Source of the DNA: Clostridia bacterium
Lineage (GTDB): Bacteria > Bacillota > Clostridia > Christensenellales > CAG-314
Assembly: GCA_036654455.1 (NCBI GenBank)
Contig: JAVVRZ010000001.1
Span: forward strand, 1-64,000
Reading direction: 5' to 3'
Length of the DNA: 64,000 bases
A program made the translations under genes and the position numbers. The stretch's first letter is position 1, and each line of letters starts with the position of its first letter. Below the pieces are notes generated by a model that was given only the letters and a program-made list of their open reading frames with translations, did not search any database and was not told the origin of the DNA. Positions 1-8,738 of this stretch are shown here, in pieces.

Positions 1-354
1 TTTTTAGTACTTTCCATAGTAGGTTTAGTATCTATATTTGTTTCGGTAAACTATGTAGAAGTTTCTAGTTTTATTAAATCTTATCTAACCGAAGCTCAAA
101 TTCAATTTGTAAGAGACTTTGTATCTAATATAACTAACGGCTCAGGCGTAGCCGTATTCGTACAGACAATAACTTCTCAAATAGTAGTAGCTCTAAGCAT
201 CTCTACGCTTGCGTATTCGCTTAGGGCTATTACATATTATATTAACTTTGTTTTTAAAAAGGTATCTTATCTTATTTCTATCAAACTCAAATCTATTTCT
301 TCTTTCGTATCTTTAACCAAACGCAATCTTCAATTTAGTCGTTTCAATCAATAA
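1..354 (+). CDS. C-terminal end of an unknown membrane protein (5'-truncated)
   Basis: Frame 1 is open from the first base to a TAA at 352-354, giving 117 residues whose start lies outside the window. It begins with a hydrophobic stretch (FLVLSIVGLVSIFVSV). A second hydrophobic segment follows (about residues 55-85, QIVVALSISTLAYSL), then a basic tail rich in K, S and R. This pattern fits the end of a polytopic inner-membrane protein. I recognise no family motif. It precedes a pilin-like gene by about 190 bases that contain a strong hairpin, so it probably belongs to an upstream transcription unit. Confidence 0.6.
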   Translation, partial: FLVLSIVGLVSIFVSVNYVEVSSFIKSYLTEAQIQFVRDFVSNITNGSGVAVFVQTITSQIVVALSISTLAYSLRAITYYINFVFKKVSYLISIKLKSISSFVSLTKRNLQFSRFNQ

Positions 355-484
355 ACTTTCTTAATTTAATTTAATCACATCTTTGTATCACAATTAGAAT
401 TTACTTGTTAAAGTTCTCTTTTTTGCGTTATGCAAAATTTGACTTAATATAAGTTCTATTTGTCGTTACTTATAAAAAAACACC

Positions 485-511
485 ACTAAGATATCTAAAC
501 CATATCTTAGT
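485..511 (+). terminator. 10-bp perfect hairpin between the truncated gene and the pilin-like gene
   Basis: ACTAAGATAT and ATATCTTAGT form a perfect 10-bp stem around a 7-base loop. The following bases are A/T-rich (TTAAAAATATAATTTATTTTT) but not a clean U tract. It could be a weak terminator for the upstream gene or a 5'-leader structure of the pilin-like gene, whose ribosome site lies about 20 bases downstream. Confidence 0.45.
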
Positions 512-545
512 TAAAAATATAATTTATTTTTAAGGAGGATAAATA

Positions 546-1880
546 ATGAAACAAAAAAGGAAAGGCTTTACCCTTGTCGAACTAATTGTAGTAATAGTAA
601 TTATTGCAATTCTTGCCGGCGTACTTATTCCTACGTTTGGTATGGTAATAGAGCGAGCTAGGGTTAGCAACGACACAACCAACGTTAAAAATATGAACCA
701 GTATTTGGCTCTTGCTGCGCTTGACTACAAGGTCTCGCACTTCACAGCCGATGAAGTTAAGAATATTTTAATCGAATTTGATTTAAAAGCGGAGCAGAAA
801 GGTAAATCGCTTTGGTATGACAGAGCTAACAACAAAATGGTAATTGACGACGACACTACCACGCTAAATCCGGTGGGCGCAAAAGTAAATGATAGTCATT
901 TTAATGCTTTAAATAATATAAGTTCGGCATACGCCGAACCAGCCCAACCAAAGGCGAAGATTTTGAACTTTCCCTCGGCTCTTGAAGCAGTTGGAAACAA
1001 TACGGCTTGGTTATATATGGACTCAAATAATAACAAGCCCGTTGGAAAGGCAATTAATACTATTAAAAATTTAATAGAAGAAACTAAAAAAGCCAACAAG
1101 AATAGCGTAGGTCGTAGCACTCTGTTAGCTACGTTTAACACTGCCATTGCAACTTTAAATCCTAACGTAAAGGAAGTATTACAAAATTTTTCACCTGCAA
1201 CAACATTATATATTGCTAGCGATGGCTTCTATTCTTCGATAGAAAACCCAAAAACGGACATTAGCTTGGTTCAGGTATTAAACTTTACAAATGTTGTTTT
1301 TATTGATGGATTAAAGACTTTGCCGGTCTCTGATTTTAAGACATATCAGCCTGATATAAAAATAAGAGTTGTAAATCCAATAATTATACCTTGCACAATT
1401 TCAAGCTTATCTGTAACAGCTGAAAAACCAGGAACATTTGTAAATTTAACAAATGACACCGTAGTGTCGGCAACCGTACCTAGCGTAATTACTTCTAATA
1501 CTATTAATCCAAATATTGTAGTCGCTCAACCTAGCGTAAACAACAGTTTTAGAATTCAAGTTATGCTTATGTATCCAGTAAGTGAATCAAAACCCAATGA
1601 CCCCAGAAAAATTGTTGCGTGTCCGCTAGACGGAACGATTATCTTTGTGCCGGTTGGGTCAAGTTTCTATATTGACATTACAACACAAGAAAGGGGGGCT
1701 ATGGCAACGTTTAACGTTGATTATATTTCTTTCGGCAAATCCGCCGATGGGACTATTCGCAACGCTAGTGCCATTAGAATTACTTATTTCAACGCAGACG
1801 GTACAATATTAGCCTATGGCGAGGTCAATTATATAGAAACAGACGCAGTATTTCCACTCACAAATAAAATGGTTAAATAG
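546..1880 (+). CDS. Type IV pilin-like / pseudopilin protein with a large C-terminal domain
   Basis: The N-terminus has a class III (prepilin) signal: a short basic leader (MKQKRKG), then FTLVE with Glu at +5 after the expected prepilin-peptidase cut at Gly8, then a hydrophobic helix to about residue 31. The remaining roughly 410 residues form a large exported domain with no motif I recognise, much longer than a major pilin. A strong site (AAGGAGG, 8 bases before ATG) fixes the start. The gene is followed 60 bases later by a lipoprotein gene. No pilus assembly ATPase or prepilin peptidase lies in this window, so assembly into a fibre is not shown. The class assignment is firm; the role is unknown. 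Confidence 0.85.
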   Translation: MKQKRKGFTLVELIVVIVIIAILAGVLIPTFGMVIERARVSNDTTNVKNMNQYLALAALDYKVSHFTADEVKNILIEFDLKAEQKGKSLWYDRANNKMVIDDDTTTLNPVGAKVNDSHFNALNNISSAYAEPAQPKAKILNFPSALEAVGNNTAWLYMDSNNNKPVGKAINTIKNLIEETKKANKNSVGRSTLLATFNTAIATLNPNVKEVLQNFSPATTLYIASDGFYSSIENPKTDISLVQVLNFTNVVFIDGLKTLPVSDFKTYQPDIKIRVVNPIIIPCTISSLSVTAEKPGTFVNLTNDTVVSATVPSVITSNTINPNIVVAQPSVNNSFRIQVMLMYPVSESKPNDPRKIVACPLDGTIIFVPVGSSFYIDITTQERGAMATFNVDYISFGKSADGTIRNASAIRITYFNADGTILAYGEVNYIETDAVFPLTNKMVK

Positions 1881-1940
1881 TTAACTGTGCAATGGCAAAG
1901 TATGCCTGCATAATAAATAAAAATAATAAGGAGAAAAACA

Positions 1941-3392
1941 ATGAAAAAAGTAACAAAATTAACAGCGTTAGTATTACTAATAGTTGTAATGACGTCACTG
2001 CTCGCTTCTTGTGGCGCAAGTAAGATTACCAAAGTTGAGCTTGTAACAGCGCCAAAAAGCGCAATTTTAGCCACTGAGAATTTAGGGACAGTAGCGCTTA
2101 AATTTACAGTAAAAGACGTAGCAGACCCAGTTAGCGTAACGCTTGACCTTACTGCTGGTCTTCCGGCAACTATCAAGGTTAACGCCCTAACTGTAAACAT
2201 TACTTACACCGGTTCCGGCGTAGACGGAGCAAACTACAAGAAGGTAGTTGGTAATTATGAGATAATTGCTACATTTAAAGAAGGTAAAGAAATTGGCAAA
2301 ATTACTTTTAATTATCGTGTAGTTACTGACCCAATCGACGCTAACTTTGCGACAGGCGCTGGTACGCAAACTGACCCATACCAAATAACAACTGCGCAAG
2401 AGCTCAACAATCTTAGAAATATGACAGCAGATGCAAATAAAGGTAACTACTACAAGATTATGAATGATATTGACCTTGCTAGCATTGCCAACTGGATACC
2501 TATCGGCGAAATTACAACACGTACTGTTGCCGATAAGATTGTAATTGAACCCGTTCCCAACAAAACATTTACCGGCAAGATTGATGGTAATAACAAATCT
2601 ATTAAGAACCTTACAATTAATTCATCTGTTGATACCGAAGCTGGTTTTATTGGTTTGTTTACTTATCTTGGAGCAGGTAGCGAAATTAAAAACTTATCTT
2701 TCGTAAACGCTAACGTAACTGTTACGGGTCACCTTTACACATATTCCGCTATACTTGCCGGTAGCGCATCCAAAACTACTCTTACAAATATCAACATCGT
2801 TGGCGGTACGGTTACGGGCGGCAATAGAATAGCCAGTATTGTCTATGCTGTCAGCGGAACAAGCACGTACACGAACTGTGTGTCGTCTGCTACGCTTAAC
2901 GTACAATGCAATTATAGGACTATCGCAGGCGGACTATTTGGAGAGCTTTGTGGCGAAGATGAAAGAGCTAACGCTAATATTATAGCTCGCACGCCTTCAA
3001 TCTTTACCCTAACAAATTGCGAATTTAAGGGTCAAATGAACATCAAGGCGCTTAGTGCTCATTCTACATCGTTTAGATGGTTTGGTCAATTATTCGGTGG
3101 TACGTCGTATACAGCTGGCGCTCCCACTGGAACAGGCATTGACGTAGTCGTAAATAACTTTAAAGCAAACGGCAAGATTAATGTGCTTAAACACACCTCA
3201 CTAACTAACGGTATTGACAGTTTGATACCTGTGGGCACGGCCGGCAACTTGTTTATCTATGTTGACACTTATGATGGCATTGCGGTAGACAAACTATTTA
3301 ACAGCACCACTGATAACAAAGCTTCGGCTGGTAAACTTGGTAGAGTACACTGCAACTGCAAACTTATCATTAATGGCAGCGTAGTCGCTTAG
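1941..3392 (+). CDS. Secreted lipoprotein with GLUG-like / beta-helix repeats
   Basis: A signal peptide ends in a lipobox (LLASC, lipidated Cys24), so the protein is expected to be anchored to the outer face of the membrane. Residues about 25-130 look like a beta-sandwich adhesin module. Residues about 138-400 carry features of GLUG-type right-handed beta-helix proteins: GTQTDPYQI, then an AQELNNLR segment, NDIDL, FTGKIDGNN and GLFTYLGAGSEIKNL. Such domains are common in surface proteins of gut anaerobes. The start follows AAGGAGA. It probably shares a transcript with the preceding pilin-like gene (60-base gap). Ligand and function are unknown. Confidence 0.75.
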   Translation: MKKVTKLTALVLLIVVMTSLLASCGASKITKVELVTAPKSAILATENLGTVALKFTVKDVADPVSVTLDLTAGLPATIKVNALTVNITYTGSGVDGANYKKVVGNYEIIATFKEGKEIGKITFNYRVVTDPIDANFATGAGTQTDPYQITTAQELNNLRNMTADANKGNYYKIMNDIDLASIANWIPIGEITTRTVADKIVIEPVPNKTFTGKIDGNNKSIKNLTINSSVDTEAGFIGLFTYLGAGSEIKNLSFVNANVTVTGHLYTYSAILAGSASKTTLTNINIVGGTVTGGNRIASIVYAVSGTSTYTNCVSSATLNVQCNYRTIAGGLFGELCGEDERANANIIARTPSIFTLTNCEFKGQMNIKALSAHSTSFRWFGQLFGGTSYTAGAPTGTGIDVVVNNFKANGKINVLKHTSLTNGIDSLIPVGTAGNLFIYVDTYDGIAVDKLFNSTTDNKASAGKLGRVHCNCKLIINGSVVA

Positions 3393-3759
3393 AACATTAA
3401 TTCTGCTACACAATATTAAACAATAAACTAAAAATATTATTTTAGCAACTACTGACTATAACAAATAACATTACTATTAGTAATTAAGTAAAACTTTACA
3501 ATGAATTAAAATTATAGCACAAAAACTGAAACACACTTATTAATTTCAAATACTTAAATGGTCTTCTTCAAGACGCCTTCTGTTTGTTAAATACGGCAGA
3601 AGGCGTCTTTTTGCTAATTTTATAAAAAATATGAAATTCTATTGTAATTAAAGGCATTAATTGTTATAATAATATAGATTAAACAAATGTTAATCTATTG
3701 TTTTGTTTTTTTGCTTAATTAGCAACAAAATAATTAAAAGTAAAACAAATGAGGGAAAA
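3393..3759. other. Intergenic region, 367 bases
   Basis: AT-rich spacer between the lipoprotein gene and a two-gene unit. It holds one strong terminator (listed separately). The final 100 bases contain TATAAT-like sequences around 3666-3671 that could serve the downstream pair. I see no open frame with a ribosome site and no structured RNA. Confidence 0.5.
3570..3612 (+). terminator. Rho-independent terminator after the lipoprotein gene
   Basis: A 13-bp stem (AAGACGCCTTCTG paired with CAGAAGGCGTCTT) with a 14-base loop is followed directly by a T run. It lies about 180 bases past the lipoprotein stop, so the mRNA would have a long 3' end. Confidence 0.9.
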
Positions 3760-4305
3760 ATGAAGTTAAAACCAAATAGAGATTATTCACGGTACGATTA
3801 CTTGACGATTGCGATTAAGACCGACAAGCCTAACGAAATTTTATCGTGCTATAAAGATTTTTGTTGGGAAGTAATTGAGAGCGCCGACGACGACCAGTTT
3901 GACGATATCATTCACGTTTCTTTTCGACGCAAACACAAAATAGCTAACAAGGATAGGTTGCAACTTCTTCAAGTTAATATGGAAACCGCTCTTAATAAAT
4001 TGGGCAAAATTTGCAAAAACAAACACTCTAAATCGGCTTGGTTAGGTATTCCTTTGGGTATTTGCGATTGCGGACTTGCAATAGGGGGTATTTTGCTCGT
4101 GCAATACGCCAAATCGTTATTAGGACTTCTTGGCGGAATTTTTGCCGTTTTGGGTAGCATAGTATTTTTAGCAATTTTGGGCATACAGATAAAAAAACTT
4201 TTTAAAACCGAGATTAAAAATTATATTAAGTTTTCGGACGACATCGATAGAGAAATAGCTATTATTTGCCAAGAGGCAAGGCAACTTGTTGGAGAAAAAG
4301 TATGA
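3760..4305 (+). CDS. Hypothetical membrane protein upstream of cls
   Basis: The start chosen is ATG 3760, preceded by GAGGGAAAA; earlier in-frame codons have no ribosome site. The 181-residue product has a soluble N-terminal part (about 1-90) rich in charged residues. Two hydrophobic helices follow (about 94-115 and 118-144) with a GLLGGIFAVLG glycine pattern, then a charged C-terminal tail. Its stop overlaps the start of the cardiolipin synthase gene (ATGA), implying translational coupling and perhaps a related role in membrane lipid metabolism. I do not recognise the family. Confidence 0.75.
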   Translation: MKLKPNRDYSRYDYLTIAIKTDKPNEILSCYKDFCWEVIESADDDQFDDIIHVSFRRKHKIANKDRLQLLQVNMETALNKLGKICKNKHSKSAWLGIPLGICDCGLAIGGILLVQYAKSLLGLLGGIFAVLGSIVFLAILGIQIKKLFKTEIKNYIKFSDDIDREIAIICQEARQLVGEKV

Positions 4306-5891
4306 AAAGGGTTACTACGCTAAGGTCAAAGCGGTATGCTTTTAAGGTTCACTCTCGGGATACCAAAACTGTAAAAATTAAAACCGAAAATAATGGTTAC
4401 GGCGTGTTTAAGACCGTTTTTGTTGTGTTTTTAATAGTTTGGCAACTTGCGAGTTTTCTTTTTTTATATTTTTTATTTTTGGCGGCTTACCGCTGGTACT
4501 TGATTATTTCATTTGCGCTTAGCTTAATTGCCTGTATTCACGTGCTTTCTACCGAGAAAAACGGACAGTCCAAGGCAGTTTGGATACTATTTTTAATTAT
4601 TTGTTTTAGCTTTGCCTATATAATATACATTTTATCGGACGAGCATATCTTTTTTGCTCGTGCAAAAAGACGCTATAATGAAATATACAGCGCAACCGAG
4701 AATTTGCGAGGAGAATATGTTGCGCCCATAAACGCAAATACCGCCGTTAAGGAAGACGTTGAGTATTTGCATAATACGGGTTTGTTCATACCATATACCA
4801 ATACAGATATTGTATATTTTCCTTCGGGCGCTCAACTTTTTGACGACGTTTTAGCTCGACTTGAAAAAGCTGAAAAGTTTATTTTTATGGAGTTTTTTAT
4901 CATAGCCGACGGCGTTCTTCTTACTCGTTTGCTAGATTGTCTAGCCAAAAAGGCGAAAGAGGGCGTTGACATTCGTATAATTTATGACGATATGGGTAGC
5001 CACCGCACAATTCTTAACAGCACAAAAGAGCGAATAAAGAAAGACGGTATAAAAATATTTGCTTTTAACCGCTTAATTCCACGTTTTAACGTTGCCTTAA
5101 ATTACCGTGACCACCGTAAAATAATAGTAGTAGACGGCAAAACCGCTTATACCGGCGGGTCTAACATCGCCGACGAATATATCAACGAAAAGCAGATGTA
5201 CGGTTACTGGAAAGATACAGGCGTAAGACTCGACGGAACGGCTGTCGATGGTTTTACCTTAATTTTCTTGCGTCAATGGGAATTTTTAACCAAAACAAAA
5301 CAAGACTATTTACCTTTTTTAAAACTAAATCAGCCTACTACAAATACTTCGGTAGTTATGCCTTACGCCGACGGACTTGACTATGCTTCGGCTATTGGCA
5401 AAAACACGTACTTAAATATAATGGCTTCGGCAAAAGAGAAGTTGTATATTATGAGTCCATATTTTATTCCCGACGACAGCATAATTAATATGCTAGCTAA
5501 TAAGGCGCTTTCGGGAGTTGACGTGCGTATCATTTTGCCCGGCATACCCGATAAATCTTTGGTATACAGCGTTTCTAGAAATAATGCCGAAAGATTAATC
5601 GATAGCGGAGCAAAAATTTATTGTATGAAGAACAGTTTTGTGCATAGCAAACTTGTTTTAAGCGAAAATTCCGTAGTAATAGGTTCAATCAATATTGACT
5701 TACGCAGTTTTTACCAACAATTTGAGTCAGCCGTTTACACTAACGATGCCAAAGTTTTGAGTGATGTTTTGCAAGACTTTGACTTAACTTTTGAAGATTG
5801 CGAACAAATTACCAACAAAAATACTAAGCGTCGCAACATATTTAATCGCATCAAGGCAGGTATTCTTCAACTGTTTGCGCCATTAATGTAG
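4302..5891 (+). CDS. cls: Cardiolipin synthase (phospholipase D superfamily)
   Basis: Joins two phosphatidylglycerol molecules to make cardiolipin plus glycerol at the membrane. The 529-residue protein has hydrophobic helices in the first ~115 residues, then two PLD catalytic motifs: HRKIIVVDG with GGSN near residue 270, and HSKLVLSEN with IGSINID near residue 448. Length is slightly above the usual 480-510. ATG 4302 is preferred over an upstream in-frame codon because it follows GGAGAAAAAGT and overlaps the previous stop. The C-terminus (IKAGILQLFAPLM) matches the family's usual hydrophobic end. A terminator follows at 5925. Confidence 0.93.
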   Translation: MKRVTTLRSKRYAFKVHSRDTKTVKIKTENNGYGVFKTVFVVFLIVWQLASFLFLYFLFLAAYRWYLIISFALSLIACIHVLSTEKNGQSKAVWILFLIICFSFAYIIYILSDEHIFFARAKRRYNEIYSATENLRGEYVAPINANTAVKEDVEYLHNTGLFIPYTNTDIVYFPSGAQLFDDVLARLEKAEKFIFMEFFIIADGVLLTRLLDCLAKKAKEGVDIRIIYDDMGSHRTILNSTKERIKKDGIKIFAFNRLIPRFNVALNYRDHRKIIVVDGKTAYTGGSNIADEYINEKQMYGYWKDTGVRLDGTAVDGFTLIFLRQWEFLTKTKQDYLPFLKLNQPTTNTSVVMPYADGLDYASAIGKNTYLNIMASAKEKLYIMSPYFIPDDSIINMLANKALSGVDVRIILPGIPDKSLVYSVSRNNAERLIDSGAKIYCMKNSFVHSKLVLSENSVVIGSINIDLRSFYQQFESAVYTNDAKVLSDVLQDFDLTFEDCEQITNKNTKRRNIFNRIKAGILQLFAPLM

Positions 5892-5924
5892 CAAATTAGA
5901 TTAACGTAATTGACAAGAAAAAAT

Positions 5925-5954
5925 AAAAGCAAACCAAGTTTGGTTTGCTTTTTT
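5925..5954 (+). terminator. Rho-independent terminator after cls
   Basis: Stem AAAGCAAACCA / TGGTTTGCTTT with a very short loop, followed by TTTT. It lies 34 bases after the cls stop. Confidence 0.88.
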
Positions 5955-6065
5955 GTATTAAAATTACAGTTAATGGGTGATAGCACGAATAAATACCTTT
6001 GGCTTAGAGTACTATGTATGTAATAATATTCTTAGCAAAACTTAGATTGGTTAACTAAATATTAT

Positions 6066-6671
6066 TTAGCTTTGTTTTTCCTTTGGGGCGAAGTGGCAGT
6101 CATATTTTTCTAGAATATGACCTTTGCTTAACGCAAGTAAAATTGCAGGCACTAAGATAAGTTGTATTAATATTCCTAGCCAAGTATTTATAAATGCGCT
6201 TGTTAGCGAGGCAACAAGTATTGCGACAAATGTTATGTCCGGCGTTATTAGCGATAAGAGTATTACCCTAGCTATTACAAATACAATTCTACCTAGCGTC
6301 ATAGCGCAAACAAGAGCTAGCAAATAGTTTATTTTTTTAGTTTTGTCTATTTGCGTAAAAATCTCCATAAATATGCCAGAGAATAAACCATAAGCGACAA
6401 GCTCAAATACCATTGGCACAAGGGCGTTTGGAAATGGTGGCATACCAAATATTAGAAAAGACATTGTCGGCGTAAGAAGTCCGCAAATTGCGCCCATAAG
6501 CCCTCCGCAAATAAGTCCGCATAAAAGCACAGGTATGTGCATTGGCGATAGTAGGGTTGCGGCGTTAGGTATAGCGTGCAGTATTTGTGGCATAAGCACG
6601 CCTATTGCAACTAACATAGCAGTCGTAGTCGATAGAAGTATTTTATTTTCTTTAATAAATCTAATTTTCAT
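6066..6671 (-). CDS. ECF-type transporter S component (substrate unknown)
   Basis: Encodes about 201 mostly hydrophobic residues with five to six predicted membrane helices. The segment LLSPMHIPVLLCGLICGG, followed by GLLTPTMSFLIFGMPP and VFELVAYGLF, matches the layout of S components of energy-coupling factor vitamin importers. These bind the substrate and work with a shared EcfT/EcfA module encoded elsewhere. I choose ATG 6671 rather than 6683 because GAGGAAAC lies just upstream of the former. The vitamin cannot be read from the sequence and no riboswitch is apparent. The gene is single and divergent from the MATE exporter gene. Confidence 0.8.
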   Translation of the reverse strand: MKIRFIKENKILLSTTTAMLVAIGVLMPQILHAIPNAATLLSPMHIPVLLCGLICGGLMGAICGLLTPTMSFLIFGMPPFPNALVPMVFELVAYGLFSGIFMEIFTQIDKTKKINYLLALVCAMTLGRIVFVIARVILLSLITPDITFVAILVASLTSAFINTWLGILIQLILVPAILLALSKGHILEKYDCHFAPKEKQS

Positions 6672-6689
6672 TTGTTTCCTCATTTTTTG

Positions 6690-6705
6690 TAGATAGGCTT
6701 ATCTA
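6690..6705. promoter_or_regulatory. Palindrome in the leader of the S-component gene
   Basis: TAGATA-GGCT-TATCTA is a perfect 6-bp inverted repeat placed about 20 bases upstream of the chosen start. It could be an operator or a small hairpin in the mRNA leader. No regulator is identified. Confidence 0.35.
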
Positions 6706-7009
6706 TTGAAGTATACCATCACTTAACTTATTAGTCAATGTCGAAATTATTTTTTTGTTTAGTATTATTTTTTAGCAATTTATTATTTTTCTTTTTAAGA
6801 CGTTACAAACTTCATCGATGCTATTTGACAAGATATTTTATAAAAATATGTAACTCAAATGTGAAAACTAGGTTAAACTTAGGTTTTGTTAGGCGTCAAA
6901 AGCTAGACATTTAACATAATAAGTATTAATATAATCATTATATGTTACTAGAATACGAACAAATTTTTTGTTAAATAATTAATTAAATTTTGAAGATAAC
7001 TAAATCAAT

Positions 7010-7032
7010 ACTATTATTTAATAGTCTATAAT
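7010..7032 (+). promoter_or_regulatory. Candidate operator and -10 box of the MATE gene
   Basis: A perfect inverted repeat ACTATT-ATTT-AATAGT (7010-7025) abuts a consensus TATAAT (7027-7032), about 33 bases before the MATE start. A repressor bound there would block polymerase. No good -35 hexamer is seen at 17 bases, as expected if the promoter is regulated. Confidence 0.45.
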
Positions 7033-7064
7033 ATTAGTAAATATTACTTAAAAGGAATGGCAAA

Positions 7065-8645
7065 ATGCGTAAAAATAAAAAGACTCCGCTTAATGTAAGC
7101 GAACAAGACAAAGTTAATAACGGCGATAAGAGCGAACAAAGTAGCGTAGACAGCCAAGTTCAACTAGAAGAACAAAGTAGCGTAGGTAGCCAAGTTCAAC
7201 TTGAAGAACAAAGTAGCCTAGACAGCCAAACTCAACCAGTTGGCGAAGAAAACAAGAAAAACGACCTCGAAACGCAGTCAATCGGCAAATTGATGTTAAA
7301 GCTTACTATTCCCGCCGTAGCCGCTCAAATTATAAATATGCTATATAATATTGTCGACCGTATTTATATCGGGCATATGTCTGTAAACGGCGACCTTGCG
7401 CTAACCGGCGTTGGCGTGTGTTTGCCTATAATTATGATTATTTCTGCTTTCGCCGCTCTTGTAAGTATGGGCGGAGCTCCCCGAGCCTCAATGTTTATGG
7501 GCAAAGGCGATTATAAATCGGCGCAAAAGACGCTAAGTAATTGTTTTTCGTTGCAAATAGTTGTTTCAGCTGTGCTTACGGTTATTCTTCTAATTTGGAA
7601 TCGCCCAATTCTTTTAGCTTTTGGCGCAAGCGCAGAAACAATTCAATACGCAAGCGGATATATGTTTATTTACGCAATCGGCACAGTTTTTGTTCAGCTT
7701 ACTTTGGGTATGAACGCTTTTATTACTGCGCAAGGTTTTGCAAAGATAAGTATGTTAACCGTCGTAGTTGGCGCAGTAGCTAACATTATACTTGATCCAA
7801 TCTTCATTTATGGCTTTAATATGGGAGTAGAAGGGGCTGCGCTTGCAACAATTATTTCCCAAGCTATTTCTACTGCCTGGATAATATTCTTCCTTGTTGG
7901 AAAAAAGACTATTCTTAAATTAAATATTAAAAATATGATACCTACCCCAAAGATAATATTACCTTGTCTTGCGTTAGGACTTGCTCCATTTATTATGCAG
8001 GCAAGCGAAAGCATACTTTTTATTTGTTTTAATACTTCGTTATATCAATACGGCGGTAATATCGCTGTCGGCGCAATGACCATTCTAACTAGCGTAATGC
8101 AATTTACTATGTTACCGCTACAAGGCTTTTCGCAAGGGGCTCAACCAATCAGCAGTTACAATTTTGGCGCTCGCAATGGCGAAAGAGTTAAAAAGACCTT
8201 TTATTTATTGCTAAAAATATGCGTAATCTATTCGACCGTTCTTTGGGCGTTGATTATGCTTTTCCCACAAATGTTTGCAAAAATGTTTACGCCCGTGCCA
8301 GAATTAATAGAATACACCAAGTGGGCGCTACGAATTTATATGTCGGTTTCTTGCATTATGGGCATACAAATAGCCTGCCAAATGACTTTTATATCAATAG
8401 GCAACGCAACTTCTTCAATTATTGTCGCTTTGGTAAGAAAATTTGCAACGCTAATACCACTTATTTATATTTTACCACAAATAATAACCAACCAAGTAAT
8501 GGCGGTTTACCTTGCCGAGCCTATCGCCGACGTAATAGCGATTACTTTTACGGTTTGTTTATTTGCCGTTCAATTTAAACGTGCCTTAAAGAAACTTGAT
8601 ATGCCCGAAAAACTTGCAAATTTAGACAACCCAAAAGTTGTTTAA
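7065..8645 (+). CDS. MATE family multidrug/Na+ antiporter
   Basis: Exports cationic drugs or metabolites across the inner membrane using a Na+ or H+ gradient. Residues about 72-510 hold the twelve-helix MATE fold in two halves; the family start is seen at SIGKLMLKLTIPAVAAQIINMLYNIVDR and a second-half GFSQGAQPISSYNFGA motif near residue 360. The first ~70 residues are an unusual hydrophilic extension with three copies of a 12-residue repeat (EQSS-DSQ-Q---). The start follows AAAAGGAATGGCAAA. It is monocistronic, with an operator-like palindrome at its promoter. Substrate unknown. Confidence 0.92.
   Translation: MRKNKKTPLNVSEQDKVNNGDKSEQSSVDSQVQLEEQSSVGSQVQLEEQSSLDSQTQPVGEENKKNDLETQSIGKLMLKLTIPAVAAQIINMLYNIVDRIYIGHMSVNGDLALTGVGVCLPIIMIISAFAALVSMGGAPRASMFMGKGDYKSAQKTLSNCFSLQIVVSAVLTVILLIWNRPILLAFGASAETIQYASGYMFIYAIGTVFVQLTLGMNAFITAQGFAKISMLTVVVGAVANIILDPIFIYGFNMGVEGAALATIISQAISTAWIIFFLVGKKTILKLNIKNMIPTPKIILPCLALGLAPFIMQASESILFICFNTSLYQYGGNIAVGAMTILTSVMQFTMLPLQGFSQGAQPISSYNFGARNGERVKKTFYLLLKICVIYSTVLWALIMLFPQMFAKMFTPVPELIEYTKWALRIYMSVSCIMGIQIACQMTFISIGNATSSIIVALVRKFATLIPLIYILPQIITNQVMAVYLAEPIADVIAITFTVCLFAVQFKRALKKLDMPEKLANLDNPKVV
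7134..7241 (+). repeat. Three tandem 36-bp repeats inside the MATE gene
   Basis: Copies begin at 7134, 7170 and 7206, each starting GAACAAAGTAGC and in frame. They encode EQSSVDSQVQLE-type units. Copies 1 and 2 are nearly identical and copy 3 has diverged. This is a coding minisatellite in the cytoplasmic N-terminal tail. Confidence 0.9.
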
Positions 8646-8738
8646 AACAAAAATTTGCTTATTTTAAAAATAAAACTAAGTAAAAATAATTAAATAACTT
8701 AATAATCTAAATTACATTACAATTAGTAAGGATAAATT

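Larger units (their letters stand above)
6672..7064. other. Divergent intergenic region, 393 bases
   Basis: Very AT-rich region between two divergent membrane-protein genes. It contains the palindrome at 6690, an imperfect direct repeat near 6866-6886 (AACTAGGTT / AACTTAGGTT) and the operator-like site and -10 box for the MATE gene. I found no convincing riboswitch fold or small coding frame. Confidence 0.45.

Noticed and set aside
896-1147. Minus-strand open frame inside the pilin-like gene
   Set aside because: No ribosome site and fully covered by a well-supported + strand gene; similar antisense frames occur across most genes here because of codon bias.
6840-7064. Riboswitch upstream of the MATE gene
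   Set aside because: I could not build a conserved aptamer or find known core motifs; only a palindrome at the -10 box is convincing.
7134-7241. Tandem repeats considered as a CRISPR-like or mobile element feature
   Set aside because: The repeats are contiguous with no spacers, in frame, and part of a protein tail.
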